From the IMG/VR virus record IMGVR_UViG_3300030099_002320, positions 5,179-53,709 of that record: a stretch of DNA of 48,531 bases; one strand, written 5' to 3'. This document shows, piece by piece, positions 23,039 to 35,900 of the stretch. Origin of the DNA: a virus. Position 1 is the stretch's first letter; each line of letters opens with the position of its first letter. The position numbers and the translations under genes are program-made. The notes beneath the pieces are model-generated. The model saw only the letters and a program-made list of their open reading frames with translations. It was not told the DNA's origin and ran no database searches.

Positions 23039-23264
23039 GCATAGAATAGTAGGTTTAGAAGAAGGAGATATTGAATCTATCAGCAATGATCATGGTGATT
23101 TTGTATTACTAAGATTACCATTCAATGGTGGTGAATATGGATATAACCTTATCGACACAACAAGAGCTGTAGTCGCATTACAAACACATTGTGAATCTCA
23201 TAATGAAATGATGCGTGATGCTATTACAGATAAGACAAACGAATACATGGAGGATAGTAAATAA
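23007..23264 (+). CDS. Small hypothetical protein in the replication cassette
   Basis: An 85-residue protein. ATG 23007 lies 6 bases after AAGGAGG and overlaps the end of the annealing-protein gene by 32 bp; its stop overlaps the SSB start as TAATG. The sequence has HRIVGLEEGDIESISNDHGD and FNGGEYGYNLIDTTRAVVAL, then a C-terminal helix. Translational coupling to both recombination genes suggests a partner of one of them. Confidence 0.75.
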   Translation: MSEKTKKMPSEHRIVGLEEGDIESISNDHGDFVLLRLPFNGGEYGYNLIDTTRAVVALQTHCESHNEMMRDAITDKTNEYMEDSK

Positions 23265-23803
23265 TGGCTATTACAGGTACTAAATACAAAAACAGTAGTA
23301 AAAACATTCGTAATTATTTTGTGAATGATACTACAATAACTGATGTTGAAGTAATGGACTCACCTTATACAGATATGAGTTTAAAACTTCAATTGACTGA
23401 TGATAATAATGGATATACATACACTTGTTTTGTAAATCAAAACTTTGAAAAAGATACAAGTGGTGTTGTAACAGGTATGGCTTATCCAGACGATCTTAAT
23501 ACATTGTTTGTTGCAGCAAAATGTGATCTTAATGTAAGTGATGCTGGTATACTAGACACTAAATCATTAGAATCATTAGTTGATAAAAAAGTATCTTGTA
23601 TTAGTTACAAATCTACAGGTAAATACAAACGTAATACTTGGGGAGTTGTATCTAATCCAGATAGTAAAGAACAACTTGAATCTAGGTTCAATCAACAAAT
23701 ATCAAAAGGTTATCCTAAAGACTATGATAAGTCTACATCCGAGACTGAAACTATTGTTGAAGTTGCAAAAGAAACCTTCAAAGGTGAGGAAGTACCCTTT
23801 TAA
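23264..23803 (+). CDS. Putative single-stranded DNA-binding protein
   Basis: A 179-residue protein, ATG 23264 coupled by TAATG. The C-terminus ends in an acidic-hydrophobic tip, GEEVPF, like the DDIPF tip by which bacterial SSBs recruit repair and replication proteins. The body (about 1-130) has alternating strands such as SLKLQLTDDNNGYTYTCFVN and VDKKVSCISYKSTGKYKRNT, compatible with an OB fold. It sits between an annealing protein and a primase-helicase. Sequence identity to known SSBs is not obvious, so the call rests on tip, size and setting. Confidence 0.72.
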   Translation: MAITGTKYKNSSKNIRNYFVNDTTITDVEVMDSPYTDMSLKLQLTDDNNGYTYTCFVNQNFEKDTSGVVTGMAYPDDLNTLFVAAKCDLNVSDAGILDTKSLESLVDKKVSCISYKSTGKYKRNTWGVVSNPDSKEQLESRFNQQISKGYPKDYDKSTSETETIVEVAKETFKGEEVPF

Positions 23804-24057
23804 TGACAGCTGAAGAAATAGTTATTGCGTGGATTAAAAGTATCAAAGGTAAAAGAAGTGATATCTTTTATAGTTATGATTTGGAAGGTGCACTACCATT
23901 GTATGGTAGGTTAGCACATCAAAAATTACACACTGCAAGTACTTATGCTAGAGCATTTAGAAAGATACGTGAAAGTAATACTTTAAGAAAGCATGGCATA
24001 AAACTAGAAGAAGTTGAACATAAAAGTGGGAAAGTAAAAGGATGGAAAATAGGATAA
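23803..24057 (+). CDS. Small hypothetical protein before the primase-helicase
   Basis: An 84-residue basic protein, ATG 23803 coupled to the SSB stop (TAATG) with GAGGAAG upstream. It contains KSIKGKRSDIFYSYDLEGAL, HQKLHTASTYARAFRKIRES and a C-terminal hairpin EEVEHKSGKVKGWKIG. The pattern of helices followed by a two-stranded wing is what a winged-helix DNA-binding protein would show. It overlaps the next gene by 16 bp. It could be an origin or primase accessory factor. Confidence 0.72.
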   Translation: MTAEEIVIAWIKSIKGKRSDIFYSYDLEGALPLYGRLAHQKLHTASTYARAFRKIRESNTLRKHGIKLEEVEHKSGKVKGWKIG

Positions 24058-25832
24058 TAGAGGTAGTTGAAGGTGGTGTACAGAAAAGAAATAAAATTTG
24101 TACATACACTGAATACTTAACAAAACAAAAAGCAAATGCTTTTAAAAAAGAAATGTATAGATCATATTATTTGTTTGACAATACATTTCGTGATCATTTA
24201 CTTAAACATAAAACAGTTAAAGGATATGATGGACTTGTTTATCCAGATAAGTTTATTATAGACTTAGACAAAGGAGATATTGATGGAGAAAATATGCAAA
24301 GCTATTTACAACATACTTGTAATGAGTTGTTTGATTTTGGCATTGACAGTAGCCATATCAATATCTGGTTTAGTGGTAGCGGTTATCATATTGAGTTACT
24401 TAACGTATTTGGCTTTCAACCAAATAAAAAGTTGCATGATAAAGTGAAAGCTACGTTTACTAAACATTTTAGTTTTGGTGATAATATTTACGACAAGACA
24501 AGAATCATTAGATCAAACTGGTCGTTAAATAAAAAGACTAAGCTGTATAAAGTTTGGATACCATTAGAAGATATATGGAACTTATCTTATGATGATGTAT
24601 GTTTATATGCTTCATCTAAAGAAGAGTATACTAAATATATTAAGTCTAAACCAAACTTTTATGCAACAATGAATGATGAAAGTGCTTTTGTAGAACCTTA
24701 TCTACAAACATCAATAATATCAAGTATCAATAAAAATATTGAATTAACACCTATGAGAAGTGGTGAAACTAATTCTGTTGTTACTTGTGTGCAACATATA
24801 TTTAATGAAGGACCAACTCAAGGTTCACGTAATAAAAATATGATGCGTATGGTAAGTTCTTGGAAAAGAGCTGGAATACCATTTATTGTTGCATTAAACG
24901 GCATAGTAAAATGGTCTCAAAACGAGTTAGATATATCTGAAATAGAACGCACTGTTACAAATGTATATGACAATCAATATATATACGGTTGTGATGATGC
25001 AATACTTATGGAGTATTGTGATCCAAAGTGTATTCATTTCAAACGTAAAGATTATGTATTAGATATTAGAGATGTTGCTTCGTTAGAAGATACATTTAAA
25101 CAATACATAACTAACGATCTAACAGCAAGGAGTATTAATATACAAGACATATTTGATGGTGCTCCTGATTACGTATTCAAACCAGGTGAACTAGTAATAT
25201 TTAGTGGTGATACTGGTATGGGTAAAACTGCATTCGTTCAAAATATAGTGACAAAAGCCAAAAAAGATACTTTATTCTTATCTTTAGAGATGAATGAAAT
25301 ATTGATATGGAGAAGATTCGGACAAATAGCTGAAGAGAAAACAAGTGAATGGGTTATTAATCAATATAAAAATAATCCAGAGTTTTCTTTGAAAGATAAG
25401 TTAGATCATCTTAATATTATGGTGATTGCTCCTGAGATCGAAGCAATTAAAAAGGTTGTAGCACAATATGAACCTAATGTATTAGTAGTTGATACTACTG
25501 ATGAAATGCAAGTAGATAGGTTTGATGGTGATATACAAAAACAAAATTTTATTATAGATGCACTCAAACAGATTGCACAACGTAATAACACTTTAATTTT
25601 TGCTATACATCATTTAAACAAAGCTAGTGCTTCTCAAGGTACTATAGGATTACATTCCTTGAAAGGTTCATCTAATGTGGTACAAAAAGCAGATAAAGTA
25701 ATTGTGATTAAAGGTAATCGTAATGAAGTATATCGTACTGTTATGTCTGAGAAATCAAGAGATGATGGTAGGTTAGAATTTGTTACTGAGTTTAATCCAA
25801 GCACTATGACATTTAAACGTATAGAAATATAA
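24042..25832 (+). CDS. Primase-helicase fusion (AEP primase + RecA/DnaB-type helicase)
   Basis: A 596-residue protein, ATG 24042. The N-terminal third shows an archaeo-eukaryotic primase pattern: D74-L-D76 in FIIDLDKGD, the SGSGYH motif ending at His116, and IIRSNWSLNKKT. The C-terminal part has Walker A GDTGMGKT (389-396) and a Walker B with D484 (VLVVDTTDEM), then LIFAIHHLNKAS and GSSNVVQKADKVIVI, as in DnaB/Twinkle-like helicases. It would unwind and prime the phage fork. No DNA polymerase is seen in the window, so the host polymerase probably extends. Similar primase-helicase fusions occur in many phages. Confidence 0.9.
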   Translation: MENRIIEVVEGGVQKRNKICTYTEYLTKQKANAFKKEMYRSYYLFDNTFRDHLLKHKTVKGYDGLVYPDKFIIDLDKGDIDGENMQSYLQHTCNELFDFGIDSSHINIWFSGSGYHIELLNVFGFQPNKKLHDKVKATFTKHFSFGDNIYDKTRIIRSNWSLNKKTKLYKVWIPLEDIWNLSYDDVCLYASSKEEYTKYIKSKPNFYATMNDESAFVEPYLQTSIISSINKNIELTPMRSGETNSVVTCVQHIFNEGPTQGSRNKNMMRMVSSWKRAGIPFIVALNGIVKWSQNELDISEIERTVTNVYDNQYIYGCDDAILMEYCDPKCIHFKRKDYVLDIRDVASLEDTFKQYITNDLTARSINIQDIFDGAPDYVFKPGELVIFSGDTGMGKTAFVQNIVTKAKKDTLFLSLEMNEILIWRRFGQIAEEKTSEWVINQYKNNPEFSLKDKLDHLNIMVIAPEIEAIKKVVAQYEPNVLVVDTTDEMQVDRFDGDIQKQNFIIDALKQIAQRNNTLIFAIHHLNKASASQGTIGLHSLKGSSNVVQKADKVIVIKGNRNEVYRTVMSEKSRDDGRLEFVTEFNPSTMTFKRIEI

Positions 25833-25843
25833 AGGAAAATAAT

Positions 25844-26059
25844 ATGGAATATATATTCAAATACTCAAGTACAAACGAGTTAAACGTAAAGGTTTATGAT
25901 TTTAAATTCTTTAACTTTGTCCGTATAGGATGCATGTTAAACAAAAATCATGGACAAAGTATATCTATTTACTTAGGAGTTGGTATAAAATATCAACTTA
26001 TTCTAGGTGCACATAAATGGGATACTAAAATAAACTTTGGTGAAATGTATGACGCATAA
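25844..26059 (+). CDS. Small hypothetical protein
   Basis: A 71-residue protein, ATG 25844 behind AAAGGAAAAT. It is aromatic and beta-like (VYDFKFFNFVRIGCMLNK, SISIYLGVGIKYQLILGAH). It overlaps the resolvase gene by 11 bp. Unrecognised. Confidence 0.68.
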   Translation: MEYIFKYSSTNELNVKVYDFKFFNFVRIGCMLNKNHGQSISIYLGVGIKYQLILGAHKWDTKINFGEMYDA

Positions 26060-26375
26060 AAACAAAGTTCGTGGAAACAACCTTGAACGTGAAGTTGTAA
26101 ATGCAGCTAAAGATGCTGGGCTCTCTGCAAAGAGGGCCTATGCCTCTGATGGTAGATCACTAGGTAAATCAGAAGTTGTTGATGTAATAGTAGAAGATTA
26201 TTGCATTCAAGCTAAACGTAGAAAACGTATAGCAGAGTGGCTTTATCCAGATAATCATGGCGATGATGTTGATATTGTTGTTACACGTATGGATAGAAAA
26301 GAAGCGTTAGTTGTAATACCACTAACTGAATGGTTAAGATTAATTAAAATAGAAAGGGACAATCATGATGATTGA
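26049..26375 (+). CDS. Putative Holliday junction resolvase (Hjc-like)
   Basis: A 108-residue protein; ATG 26049 is preferred over an upstream in-frame TTG at 26037. The nuclease pattern is visible: E13/E15 in NLEREVVNAA, D45 in SEVVDVIVED, and Q54-A-K56 (CIQAKRRKR), the PD-(D/E)XK order of archaeal Hjc and related phage resolvases. Length (about 110) fits. It would cut branched recombination intermediates before packaging, in line with the annealing protein and SSB upstream. A related VRR-NUC or other restriction-fold nuclease is possible. Confidence 0.78.
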   Translation: MTHKNKVRGNNLEREVVNAAKDAGLSAKRAYASDGRSLGKSEVVDVIVEDYCIQAKRRKRIAEWLYPDNHGDDVDIVVTRMDRKEALVVIPLTEWLRLIKIERDNHDD

Positions 26376-26538
26376 AATGAATAAAGATGAAGCTACTATA
26401 ATAATTAAGTTAGCTCAGAAAATTATAACAGCTCTTGAAGAAGAGTTAAAAAATAAACATAACAAACAAATAAGAGAATCAGAAGATAGCGTAGATAGTA
26501 CAGAAGGTTATGTTAATGGGAGTGGCAGCTATGAGTAA
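26365..26538 (+). CDS. 57-residue hypothetical protein
   Basis: ATG 26365 follows GAAAGGGA and overlaps the resolvase stop by 11 bp. The sequence MMIEMNKDEATIIIKLAQKI continues as a charged helix (ITALEEELKNKHNKQIRES) and ends in GSGSYE. It overlaps the next gene by 8 bp. A small helical protein of unknown function. Confidence 0.68.
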   Translation: MMIEMNKDEATIIIKLAQKIITALEEELKNKHNKQIRESEDSVDSTEGYVNGSGSYE

Positions 26539-26707
26539 TAATATAACAACTATGCATGTAGATACAGAATTAGTTTTGTTATTCTATAATCCAGCTGAAG
26601 TACTGTTAGTAAAAGCAGCTTTAGTTAATTATAAAAAAGCACCATTTGTATCTAAACAAGAGATGATCATATTAGAAGAATTACTAGATCGTGTAAACGA
26701 ACTGTAA
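26531..26707 (+). CDS. Last early gene, small hypothetical protein
   Basis: A 58-residue protein; ATG 26531 (MSNNITTMHVDTELVLLF) is chosen over upstream in-frame starts because GGGAG lies 7-9 bases away. The C-terminus is helical (KQEMIILEELLDRVNEL). It is the final gene of the plus block and is followed by a terminator. Function unknown. Confidence 0.68.
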   Translation: MSNNITTMHVDTELVLLFYNPAEVLLVKAALVNYKKAPFVSKQEMIILEELLDRVNEL

Positions 26708-26730
26708 TATCATATACTCCTATGTGTGAA

Positions 26731-26777
26731 GATGGGGACGATTTTAACTCACTTGTCGTCTCCATCACTTATTTTTC
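26731..26777 (+). terminator. Rho-independent terminator of the early block
   Basis: GATGGGGACGA (26731-26741) pairs with TCGTCTCCATC (26756-26766) with one G-U pair, followed by ACTTATTTTT. It ends the plus-strand operon at the convergent junction. Confidence 0.8.
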
Positions 26778-26787
26778 CCCTCTTTAT

Positions 26788-26830
26788 AATACAGCTTAAA
26801 AGGAGTTGGGCAGGTATTAAACCCTGTATT
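26788..26830 (-). terminator. Possible terminator for the late block
   Basis: AATACAG (26788-26794) can pair with CTGTATT (26824-26830), with GGG/CCC pairing inside. It lies downstream of the minus-strand giant gene. There is no U-tract right after it, but long T-runs on the minus strand lie nearer the stop (about 26875-26920). Those T-runs are the only other structure I see in this 213-bp gap. Confidence 0.4.
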
Positions 26831-26920
26831 ACCTTTGTAAGCAAATAAAAATTGGTTGGCAAACTAATAATAACAAAAAAAAGGGGGGAAAAAATATTAG
26901 CCACCGATAAAAAAAAAGAA

Positions 26921-29900
26921 TTAATCTTCTGGGATTGTATCAAGTTCTTCTTCTATAGCAGCTTGTTGTTCCATTTGATTACGTCTAATTGAATGTAATC
27001 TTCTTAATGGCAATCCAGTCATAAAATCTACTGCCATAGCAGGACTATCATACGTCTTTTTTAAGTCTCTGAATAGTCTACCAAAAGGAAAGTATGTAGC
27101 AACTTGATATTTATAAAAGTTTTCCATATCACCATTTAATATAGCAGTGATAGGAGACAATACAAATCTAGCAATAGGTGGTGTTACGATCTGTAATGGT
27201 GCTAAATATTGAGAAGGATATGAACTAAAGAATGCACGTTCTCTTTCTTTTTCATCACCAAACAATAATGCAGATGTATCTTGTAACCAGTTCATAGGTG
27301 GTGATAATGCATATTCAAAAATACTAGCAATAAATATATTACCAAGTGCTAATGCCATTAAATCTAGAGTTAGTTGTCTTTCAAATTTCTTTTGAGACAA
27401 TGTATCTCTTTTCCAACCTTCAAGCTTAGCATCTTTTGTGATCTGTATACGTCTACCAATACTATTCCATGCATATGGTTGGAATCTGGTTAATACACGA
27501 CCTAAAGATGTATTAGCAAAGTTAGGCCTGAATGTAGCCTGATACATAAACTGAGATGCTTTAACACCTTTCATAGCAAAGTCTGTAATAACTGGACTAT
27601 TAAATGGTATTCCATCAAAAATTTTCTCACCTAAAATAGTTCTCATATTAATATAGTTAGCTAAAAATGCGGTACCACGTAGTTTACGTTCCGACCATTT
27701 CATTGGTAAAGCACCAGCTTCAACAACAGGTATTTCTACTTTTAAATATTCTGCTGTTTCTCTTAAAGTTCTTTTAGATTCAATGTCGTGCAGCTCTTTA
27801 GAAGTTATTCTGCCTTCTTTATAAGATTTATTCATACGTGATATAAATTCAATCCAAAACTTTTTTACACCCTGTCTACCAAAGTTTTTATCAAGAGATA
27901 CAAGATCTAAGAACATCTGATCATATACCCCAATAGTTTCCATCCATTCAAAAATTCTTTTCATACTATTAATCTGAACCTTTTGTACTCTACCATCTGG
28001 TCCTACTACAGAAAACTCTGCTTTACCTCCACCAAATAAGTTCTGTATCATCCACTCAGAATCATTTGCTTTCCTAAATGCTGACCAACCTGTATCAGAT
28101 ATCGTATTAACAGTACCACCATATAAGTTAGTAATAGCTGTTTTAGGGTGTGATAATAATGATAATAGCTCAAACTTACCTTCTAGGTCACTCAACTGTC
28201 TTACACGTTGCATAATAGCAAATTGTCTATCTTTAGAATTAGTAGGTAAAGGACCAAATAATTTACCACCAAAGGCTCTGTCTAGCTTATTAAAGAATCT
28301 AACTGCTACTTCATCACTTGTTAGATGATACAATGATCCATACTTACCAGTAGAGTTTACTCTTTCTACTAACTTATTAGCTCTTGAAAGTCTTAATGCT
28401 TTAATTTCTGCTTTAGTCTTTTCAACATTTCTATTATTTCTTTTAAATATCAACATCTGTTCATGGGGCATAACATCAATAGCTGCATCAAAATCTTTAA
28501 TCAAATCTTTTTTATATCTACCAGTACCTTCTTTAGGTCCAGTCAAACCATCTTTTATATATTGTCTTAAGAACTCTTGGTCTTTTTTTTGTATACCATG
28601 CAAGTTCAATGCACGATATGTACTTAAACCCATCATATTTGTAAAAGAATCTCTCATATAGTTTGACCAATCAGCTGCCCATTCTTGACCTTTATGAACA
28701 TTATCAAAGTTTCTTAACAATATTTCAGATCTTAATCCAGCAAGATTTGTAAACCACATCTTAAACAATCCACTTGTATAAAAACGTACAGCATCAATAT
28801 CTTTTTGATAAAAAGGCATAAACGTTTCACCTCTATTTTTAGTCATGCTAGCTGCATAATCACCAATAAATCCATCAAGATTTGGTCTTTCCATTAAATC
28901 AGTTATTTGTCTTTCAGCAGCTGCTTGACCATTAGTTATAGAAACACCTATCATTCTTTCAAAACCTGCTTTTAAATCTCTTTTATATGTAAGAGCTGCC
29001 TCCATATGACTTACACCATCTATGTCCATCTTTGCTTGTAGGTAAGTTGGTAATAACTTTTTATCTTGTAATGCTCTGTTAAACTTAACTTCAACATTAT
29101 CTTTAATCCACTCTGCAAGTTTTTCTTGATTAGCCTGATATCTACCATGTCCTAACCTAGGAAAATAACCTTCTACAATATCACCAACATAATATTTAGT
29201 ATACTCACCTTTAGTTTTTGCTAACTCTTTTAATACTGTCTGTTTTACAATGTAAGCTTGTGAACCTTTTTGAGATACTTTACCCTTAGGTTTACTTACA
29301 TTAATGCCTTTTGGTTCTAATAAAAATTGTATTCTATCTCTCAACTCCATATGGAATTTGATAAATCTATAATCATTAACACTCATAAGATATTTACCAA
29401 TATATTCTCTGTCAGTTACATTTCTGTTCATCATATCTTTATATAACAATGACACCCTATTTTCATTTATAATGCCTGTTTCTTGCAAGAAAGTTTGTTC
29501 AAGGTTACGTGAGTCTAGGTCTTTTGTTTGTGAGCCTTTAAACACCCCTTCTACTACAAACGCACCATCTTTATTAGTGCCATATGAAAGTCCTTTAACT
29601 TTTTGTAGATCTACTAATGTTTTAGATAACTGTTTTACATTTGTTTTTATGTATGTATTCTTAATACTTTGTAATAATTTAGATGTATCAGATGCAATTC
29701 TATCTACAAATTGTTGAGGTTTTATAGGTGTTAATGTACCATCTATATTACCTTGTGGTATATTAAATACAACTCCACTATCTTCTAGTTTTTTAATTGC
29801 TGATTGAGTATCTAAATAAGATTCTACAATGTAAGTTCTTTCCCCCTCACCACCAACTTGCGTAGGAAACCTTGGTTTACCATCAGGTCCTGGATTGTAT

Positions 29901-32900
29901 TCTATTTTATTTACAGCAGCTTGAAACAACAAGTCTCTATGTTCTGCCATTAATTTATCAGTGGTATTAAAATAATAATATACACCATCAACTTTATCTT
30001 GTTGTAGTTTATAAATAATCTTTTGATATGTATCAAATTTATCTATAGCTACTCTACCTGCTTCAAGAGTAGTAACAGGTATAGATATTCTTTTTTTAGA
30101 TATTTTTCCATTTTTATCTAATGTAGGTCTAGCATTAGTCTCTATCTCAAATCTATCTAAATTAAATAAATATTTAGCAGCCTGTCCATATCCTAACGTC
30201 TGATCAATAGCACTAGGCTTTCTAACAGCTTCTCTTTGTTTTTGAAATGCTGTCTTTTTACTTAACAACATTTCTAAACTTTTATTAAACATAACAAGAT
30301 CTTCTGTGGTCATAGTCTCTAATCTTCTTTGAACACCAGTTTGATTGTATGTTAATTCCATAAACATTTCTTCTAATCTCATTATAGTGTCTGGATTTTG
30401 AAACAATATTTCTCTAAGTTTTTTAATTTCTTTACTAGCTTTGTCTGTTAAGATAGCATTCTTATCAGATTCTACTCTAAATAAATATTCAAACTGAGGT
30501 ATAAGTTCTCCTATATATCCATCTAAATTTTCTTGTTTAGTTTTTAAGCTAGGAGCATCTTCTATTATTGTATCAACTATCTTATCTTTATTACCAAAGA
30601 AATTAAATTTTACTCTATCTTCTACTATTTCAAAATTATTTTGATATACAGTATTTTCTGATAAAGATCTATCAAATGCTTCAATACTAAATGTTGTTTT
30701 AAACTGCTCTTCAAACTTAATTGCATCATTATCTATAAGTTTTTGAGATAGTTTTTCTCCAACTCTTTGACCATTAGACTCTAACATTTGACGCATATCA
30801 GAAAAGAAACTTTGTCTACCTCTATCACTTATAGCTATATAGCTAGATATATTATCTACGTTAGGTCTATATTTTGTTAATGCTAAATTTTTAAAATACA
30901 AAGCTCTTGAATAGTCTTCATTATTTAATCTATCACCATCTTTTATAAACTTACTAATATTAGAATTTTCTTTTTCTATATCTAACAATGCAAGTTTTTG
31001 TATATCAGTAGTAGGTCCTTTCAATGGACTTGATAATAACCATGTTTCTATAATAGGTTCTATATCTTTATAGATAGTAGGATACTTATCTTTAAAGTTT
31101 AATTTTATTCTTCTAATTAATGTATTTACATCATTACCAGATAATTCTAAATGTTTTTTGCCAGGAAAACTTAAGTTATTTCCTCTATCAAATAAAGATT
31201 TTATCATAAATGTTTGATCTATAATATCTTTTACAATCATTTCAGCAGTTTCAGATCCATATTCATTAGGTTTTTTCTGTTGTATATCTCTAATAAATTG
31301 TTCAGACATTTTTAAACTTCTAAATATACCTTGGTATTCAAAAACTTTTTGATGCAATAATCCTGGTTCATTAATAATTAAATTTAATGTATCCTTAGCT
31401 TCTAGTTGAGAGTTATAATTATCAGTTAAACCAAACCTTTGCAACAATGGATGATCAACTACAAGTTCTCTATATCTTAATATTAATGCTTTTGCTACAT
31501 CAGTAGCAGCAAAGTCTTTAAATTCTTTAGCATAAAATTTAAAAGGATTAATAACAAAATTAGGATAATCAACTAAAGCTTTTGCTATATGGTAATAGAA
31601 TCTATTTTGTGAGCCAAAAGTTTTTAAATAATTTTCTCCAATAGTAGTAGATATTGTTGGATCTGTTACATTTTTATTTCTATATCCGACAGAATGTATA
31701 TCTTTAAATGACTTTAATTCTGTAATTCTATTAAAAGCATACTCGTATTCATTGCTATATCTTTCAAACATATCAAATTCTTTGCCTTGAACTTCAGGCT
31801 TACCTGTAATTTCAAAATGTTTAGACCAAAAAGTATCTAATATTTTATCGTAGGTTGCTACTTTTGTAAAGTTTGCAGAGTCTGCCATTAGATTAATACC
31901 TCTATATGTATCTAATTGTAACTCTCTCACAGATGTTTTTAACTTTAAACCAATAGGAAACATTGTACCTTTAATAAATGTAGTCAGTTTCATTTCTGGT
32001 ATTCCCATAGCGGTATCTTGTTGAATAATATCAGCTACCATTTGCATACGATTAAATCCAGATACTACATACTCAATATTTTTTTTACCAATACGTGCAT
32101 TTCTAGCTACATCAATTCTTAGATTACTATTCATTAAATCTTCTAATGCTCTAGTACCATTTGCTCCACCTTCAGATACTTTAATATCTGGATATTGTTC
32201 AACTAAACTTTGCCATTCTTTACCTTGAGGAGTTTCAAATGATAATGCATCTTCATTGTTTTTACCTGCTAATTCATTCTCATATTTCTTAAATACTTTC
32301 TTAAAAGATTCAGGCATATTCTGATACATAAATACACTGTCAGCATCTTTATCTGCACCACCTAAGTAATAATCTGTTTTAGATGTAGTGACAACATTCA
32401 TACCTCTTCTACCTGTAAATCCAACTACCTCTACAACACGTACACCACCATTACCACTATTAGGATTACGCATAATTAAAAATGTAAGAGCATCTCTTAA
32501 TTGATTTATTTCTGTACCAAATTGTTGTATATCATTTTTTATAACGTTTAATCTATCAATAGCTTTTCCTAAAGTTATCTGATCATTTCCAACCATTATA
32601 GGCATATCTCTAAAAGTTTCTCCTAATCTTATTTGATTATCACGTAATCCAGTAGCAGTTTCTGGATCAGCAGGTCCTAACTTACCTTCTACGGCATTAT
32701 TTACTCTAGGTTTTACTACTCTTTTATGACGATATTCTGTTAAACTTCTATTAATAAAAGATAAATATGGAGGATAAATTACAGATCCAATATCATATCC
32801 AGTTTTAAATAATGCATTTGGCACATCATATTTAACAAGTTGTTGTAAAGTAACATCTATTAAATCAGTAGCTTCTTGTATATTTTGATGATAATCTTCA

Positions 32901-35900
32901 CGACCTCTTTCTAATATTTTTCTTAATAATTTTAAACCAAAAGGAGTTTTTATTTGATCAGACTCTAATACTCTATTAATTGCACCTAATGATATTGTAT
33001 CTATATTATACTCTAAACTTAAATCTTGTTTTGCAAAAGCTTGTTCAAAGGCTTTGGTTTTTTCAGGATTACCTACAACAGAAGATTCAATCATTCTATC
33101 ATAATCAGCTACAAAGTTATCATAGTCTTTACCTATTTGCTCTTTGTTGAGTTTATCAAACATTTGTTTAGCAATTAATAAACCATTATAAAGTTTGTTA
33201 GGGTTTTCATAAACACCATAATTCAAATATAATTCTTCTGGTTTTATACCAAATGATTCTATGTTATCTTTTATAGAGTATTCTTTAGTATTATTATTCC
33301 ATTCTAGTTTATGTTTTTTAATACCTAACATTGTTTTTGTTGCAGATTCAGCAGTAATAATATCTATATTATTAGCTTTCATAAACTTATCCATTGCAGT
33401 AGTAGCTCTAAATGTACCAGTTTTAAATAATATAGTACCAGTTCCTTCTCTAGGAGCTTTAAATCCTACAAGTTTTAAAAATCCACTATCTGGATCTCTA
33501 TAATTAGCATCAGAAATAGCATCAAATATTTCTTTTCTTATATATACAACAGCATCTATAGCACTCTTAGAAGGCTCTCCATCTACTTTAAATGTAGAAG
33601 GTATGTCTTCTATCTGTACAACTTTCCACTCTCCATTATCATCTAGTTTACCTTTGTAATCTACAGACTCCAATTTTACTTCTTGACCTTGAGCTAAACT
33701 ATTGTATTTATTAAATTTTTGTACAGTTTCAAATAAAGGATTCTGTCTAAACTTTTTTAATCCATCATTTAATTTGTCATAAGTTATTGGTTCATTAGCT
33801 TTTATATAGCCAGCATCTAACAAAGAATAATAAATATTACTTGCATAATCTTCTGCTTGCACATCTGTTAATTTATCCTGTGTAAATAATTTATTATCTC
33901 TTAATAATTGTTTTTGTAAAGCAGTGGTAATTTCTGTGTCTGTAAATGGACGTTTGTGTAATATAATCTCTCCAGTATCTTTAGCACCACCATATATATA
34001 ATATCCTTGTTCTCTAGCAGAAGCATTTAAATCATTTAACATAGCGTCTTTAAGAAAATATTCAAACTTTTGATATAATACTTTTTTATTTTTACCTGAA
34101 CCTATTGTAATATCATTGTCAGAAAAATCTAAAATTTTCTTTCTACCAAATATAGGTACTTCTACTAAACCTCCGTCCTTTATTAATAGACCAAACTTAT
34201 GAAGTTTTTCTTGTATATAAGCTTGTCTAACAATAATACGTACTCTTCTGCCATTTCCTATATGTTCATTGTATTTACTTTTTTGTCTTGGAGCACCAAC
34301 TGGTTTATCTCCTATATCTCTCATAGGTTGTCTTGTAACAACTGGTTGACCACTACTAAAATCTATCTCATAATCTTCTCTTATTTGTACATTTTTTTTA
34401 AGTTTTAAATATGAACCTAATAACGATTCATTAACTTCTTTGAAAAAAACTTTTCCATCTTTTATTTGCTCAGGATATTTTTCTTTTAAAGCCTCTTTAA
34501 ATTTAGGTAAATTGTACTCAGTCTCTACAGCAAGTCTACCTATATCAACTAACAACTGGTCTTGACTTGTAGATATATTCATAGACCTAAGTTTTTCTAC
34601 TAAAGTTTTTATCTGTGGATTACTAATAGCTGGTTCATTTAAATCCTTAGAAGTTAAATTTACTAGGTCAGCTAAATCCATTCCTAAGTTTTCTTTTATT
34701 TCTCTCTTAAATGCTTCTAATCCACTTTTATCTTTATCACTTATTACTGCTATATTCTCAACACTTTCTAATGCTTCTGCTATTTTAGTTTGTTCTACTT
34801 CAGCTTTAATTTGCTCCCACTGTTCACGAGTAGGTCTTGTAATACCTTTTTCATCTAATATAGCTTTTACTTCAGGTATAACAACTTTAGTAATAGAAAC
34901 ATCTCTGTCAAATACCTGTTGTTGTATTAATGGTATTCTACTCTTTACATAGTCTCTATCAAATTTAGGTAATGCTAAAAACTCTGGATCAGCTTCAAGT
35001 TCTCTTGTTAAAGTTTGTTCTGTTTTTTCTAATGAACGAAAACGTTCTGAGTTTTTATTTAGATACTTAATTCTTTGTATAAATCCTGCATCTCTAGCAG
35101 TAGCACCAAAGAAAGCACCTAATAAATATTCATATACCTGTTCTGGTACAGGTAAATTTTGTGCAGTAGCCATACCACCTTGTAATCCAGAACCAATAGC
35201 ACCTTTAATAGCCATATTGATTCCTTCTAAAGTTCTATCTTCTGCTGCTAACTCATCAGCTTTTCTACGAATAATATTTTCACCAAGTTTTCTTGTCTTA
35301 GGATTAGCATATATACGTGCTACATTTACATAATTACCAATAGTTCCAAACATACCACCAGCTATAGCACCATGTATAGCTGCATCTGCTGCACCTTTAG
35401 CACCTTCTGTCCAACTACTTACACCCATAGCTATACCTAAGTGTGCAGCCTGCTCTCCTATATCTCTAAACCTTGGACTTTTTAATATACCCTTAGCAAG
35501 AAAGCCGTCCTTTAATACACCTGCATCTCCAAAAGATGCCTTAGCCTGCTCTATAACTTTATCAGCTACCTTCATTGGTATTGATTGTAAAGCAAAGGTA
35601 TCTGTACCTATTTCTTTTCTAAATGCAGGAGGAGCCGCTTCACCAGCAGCACGTAAGCCTTTTGTTACACCACCAGCTGCTTTTAAACTAGCACGTTTAG
35701 CTACAGCTACTGGTATATACTGGCCCATAGATAGTGCACTTGCAATAACATCAGGAGCAAAACCAACAAGGTGTCCTACTTTATTAGCTATAGATTCTAT
35801 AGATGTATCAGGTTCATCTGACCAACCAAGAGTTGTAAAACCTTCAACAAGTCCAGATACAAATTGATTAGCAGTACTTATAAGATTAGCATCAGCAACC

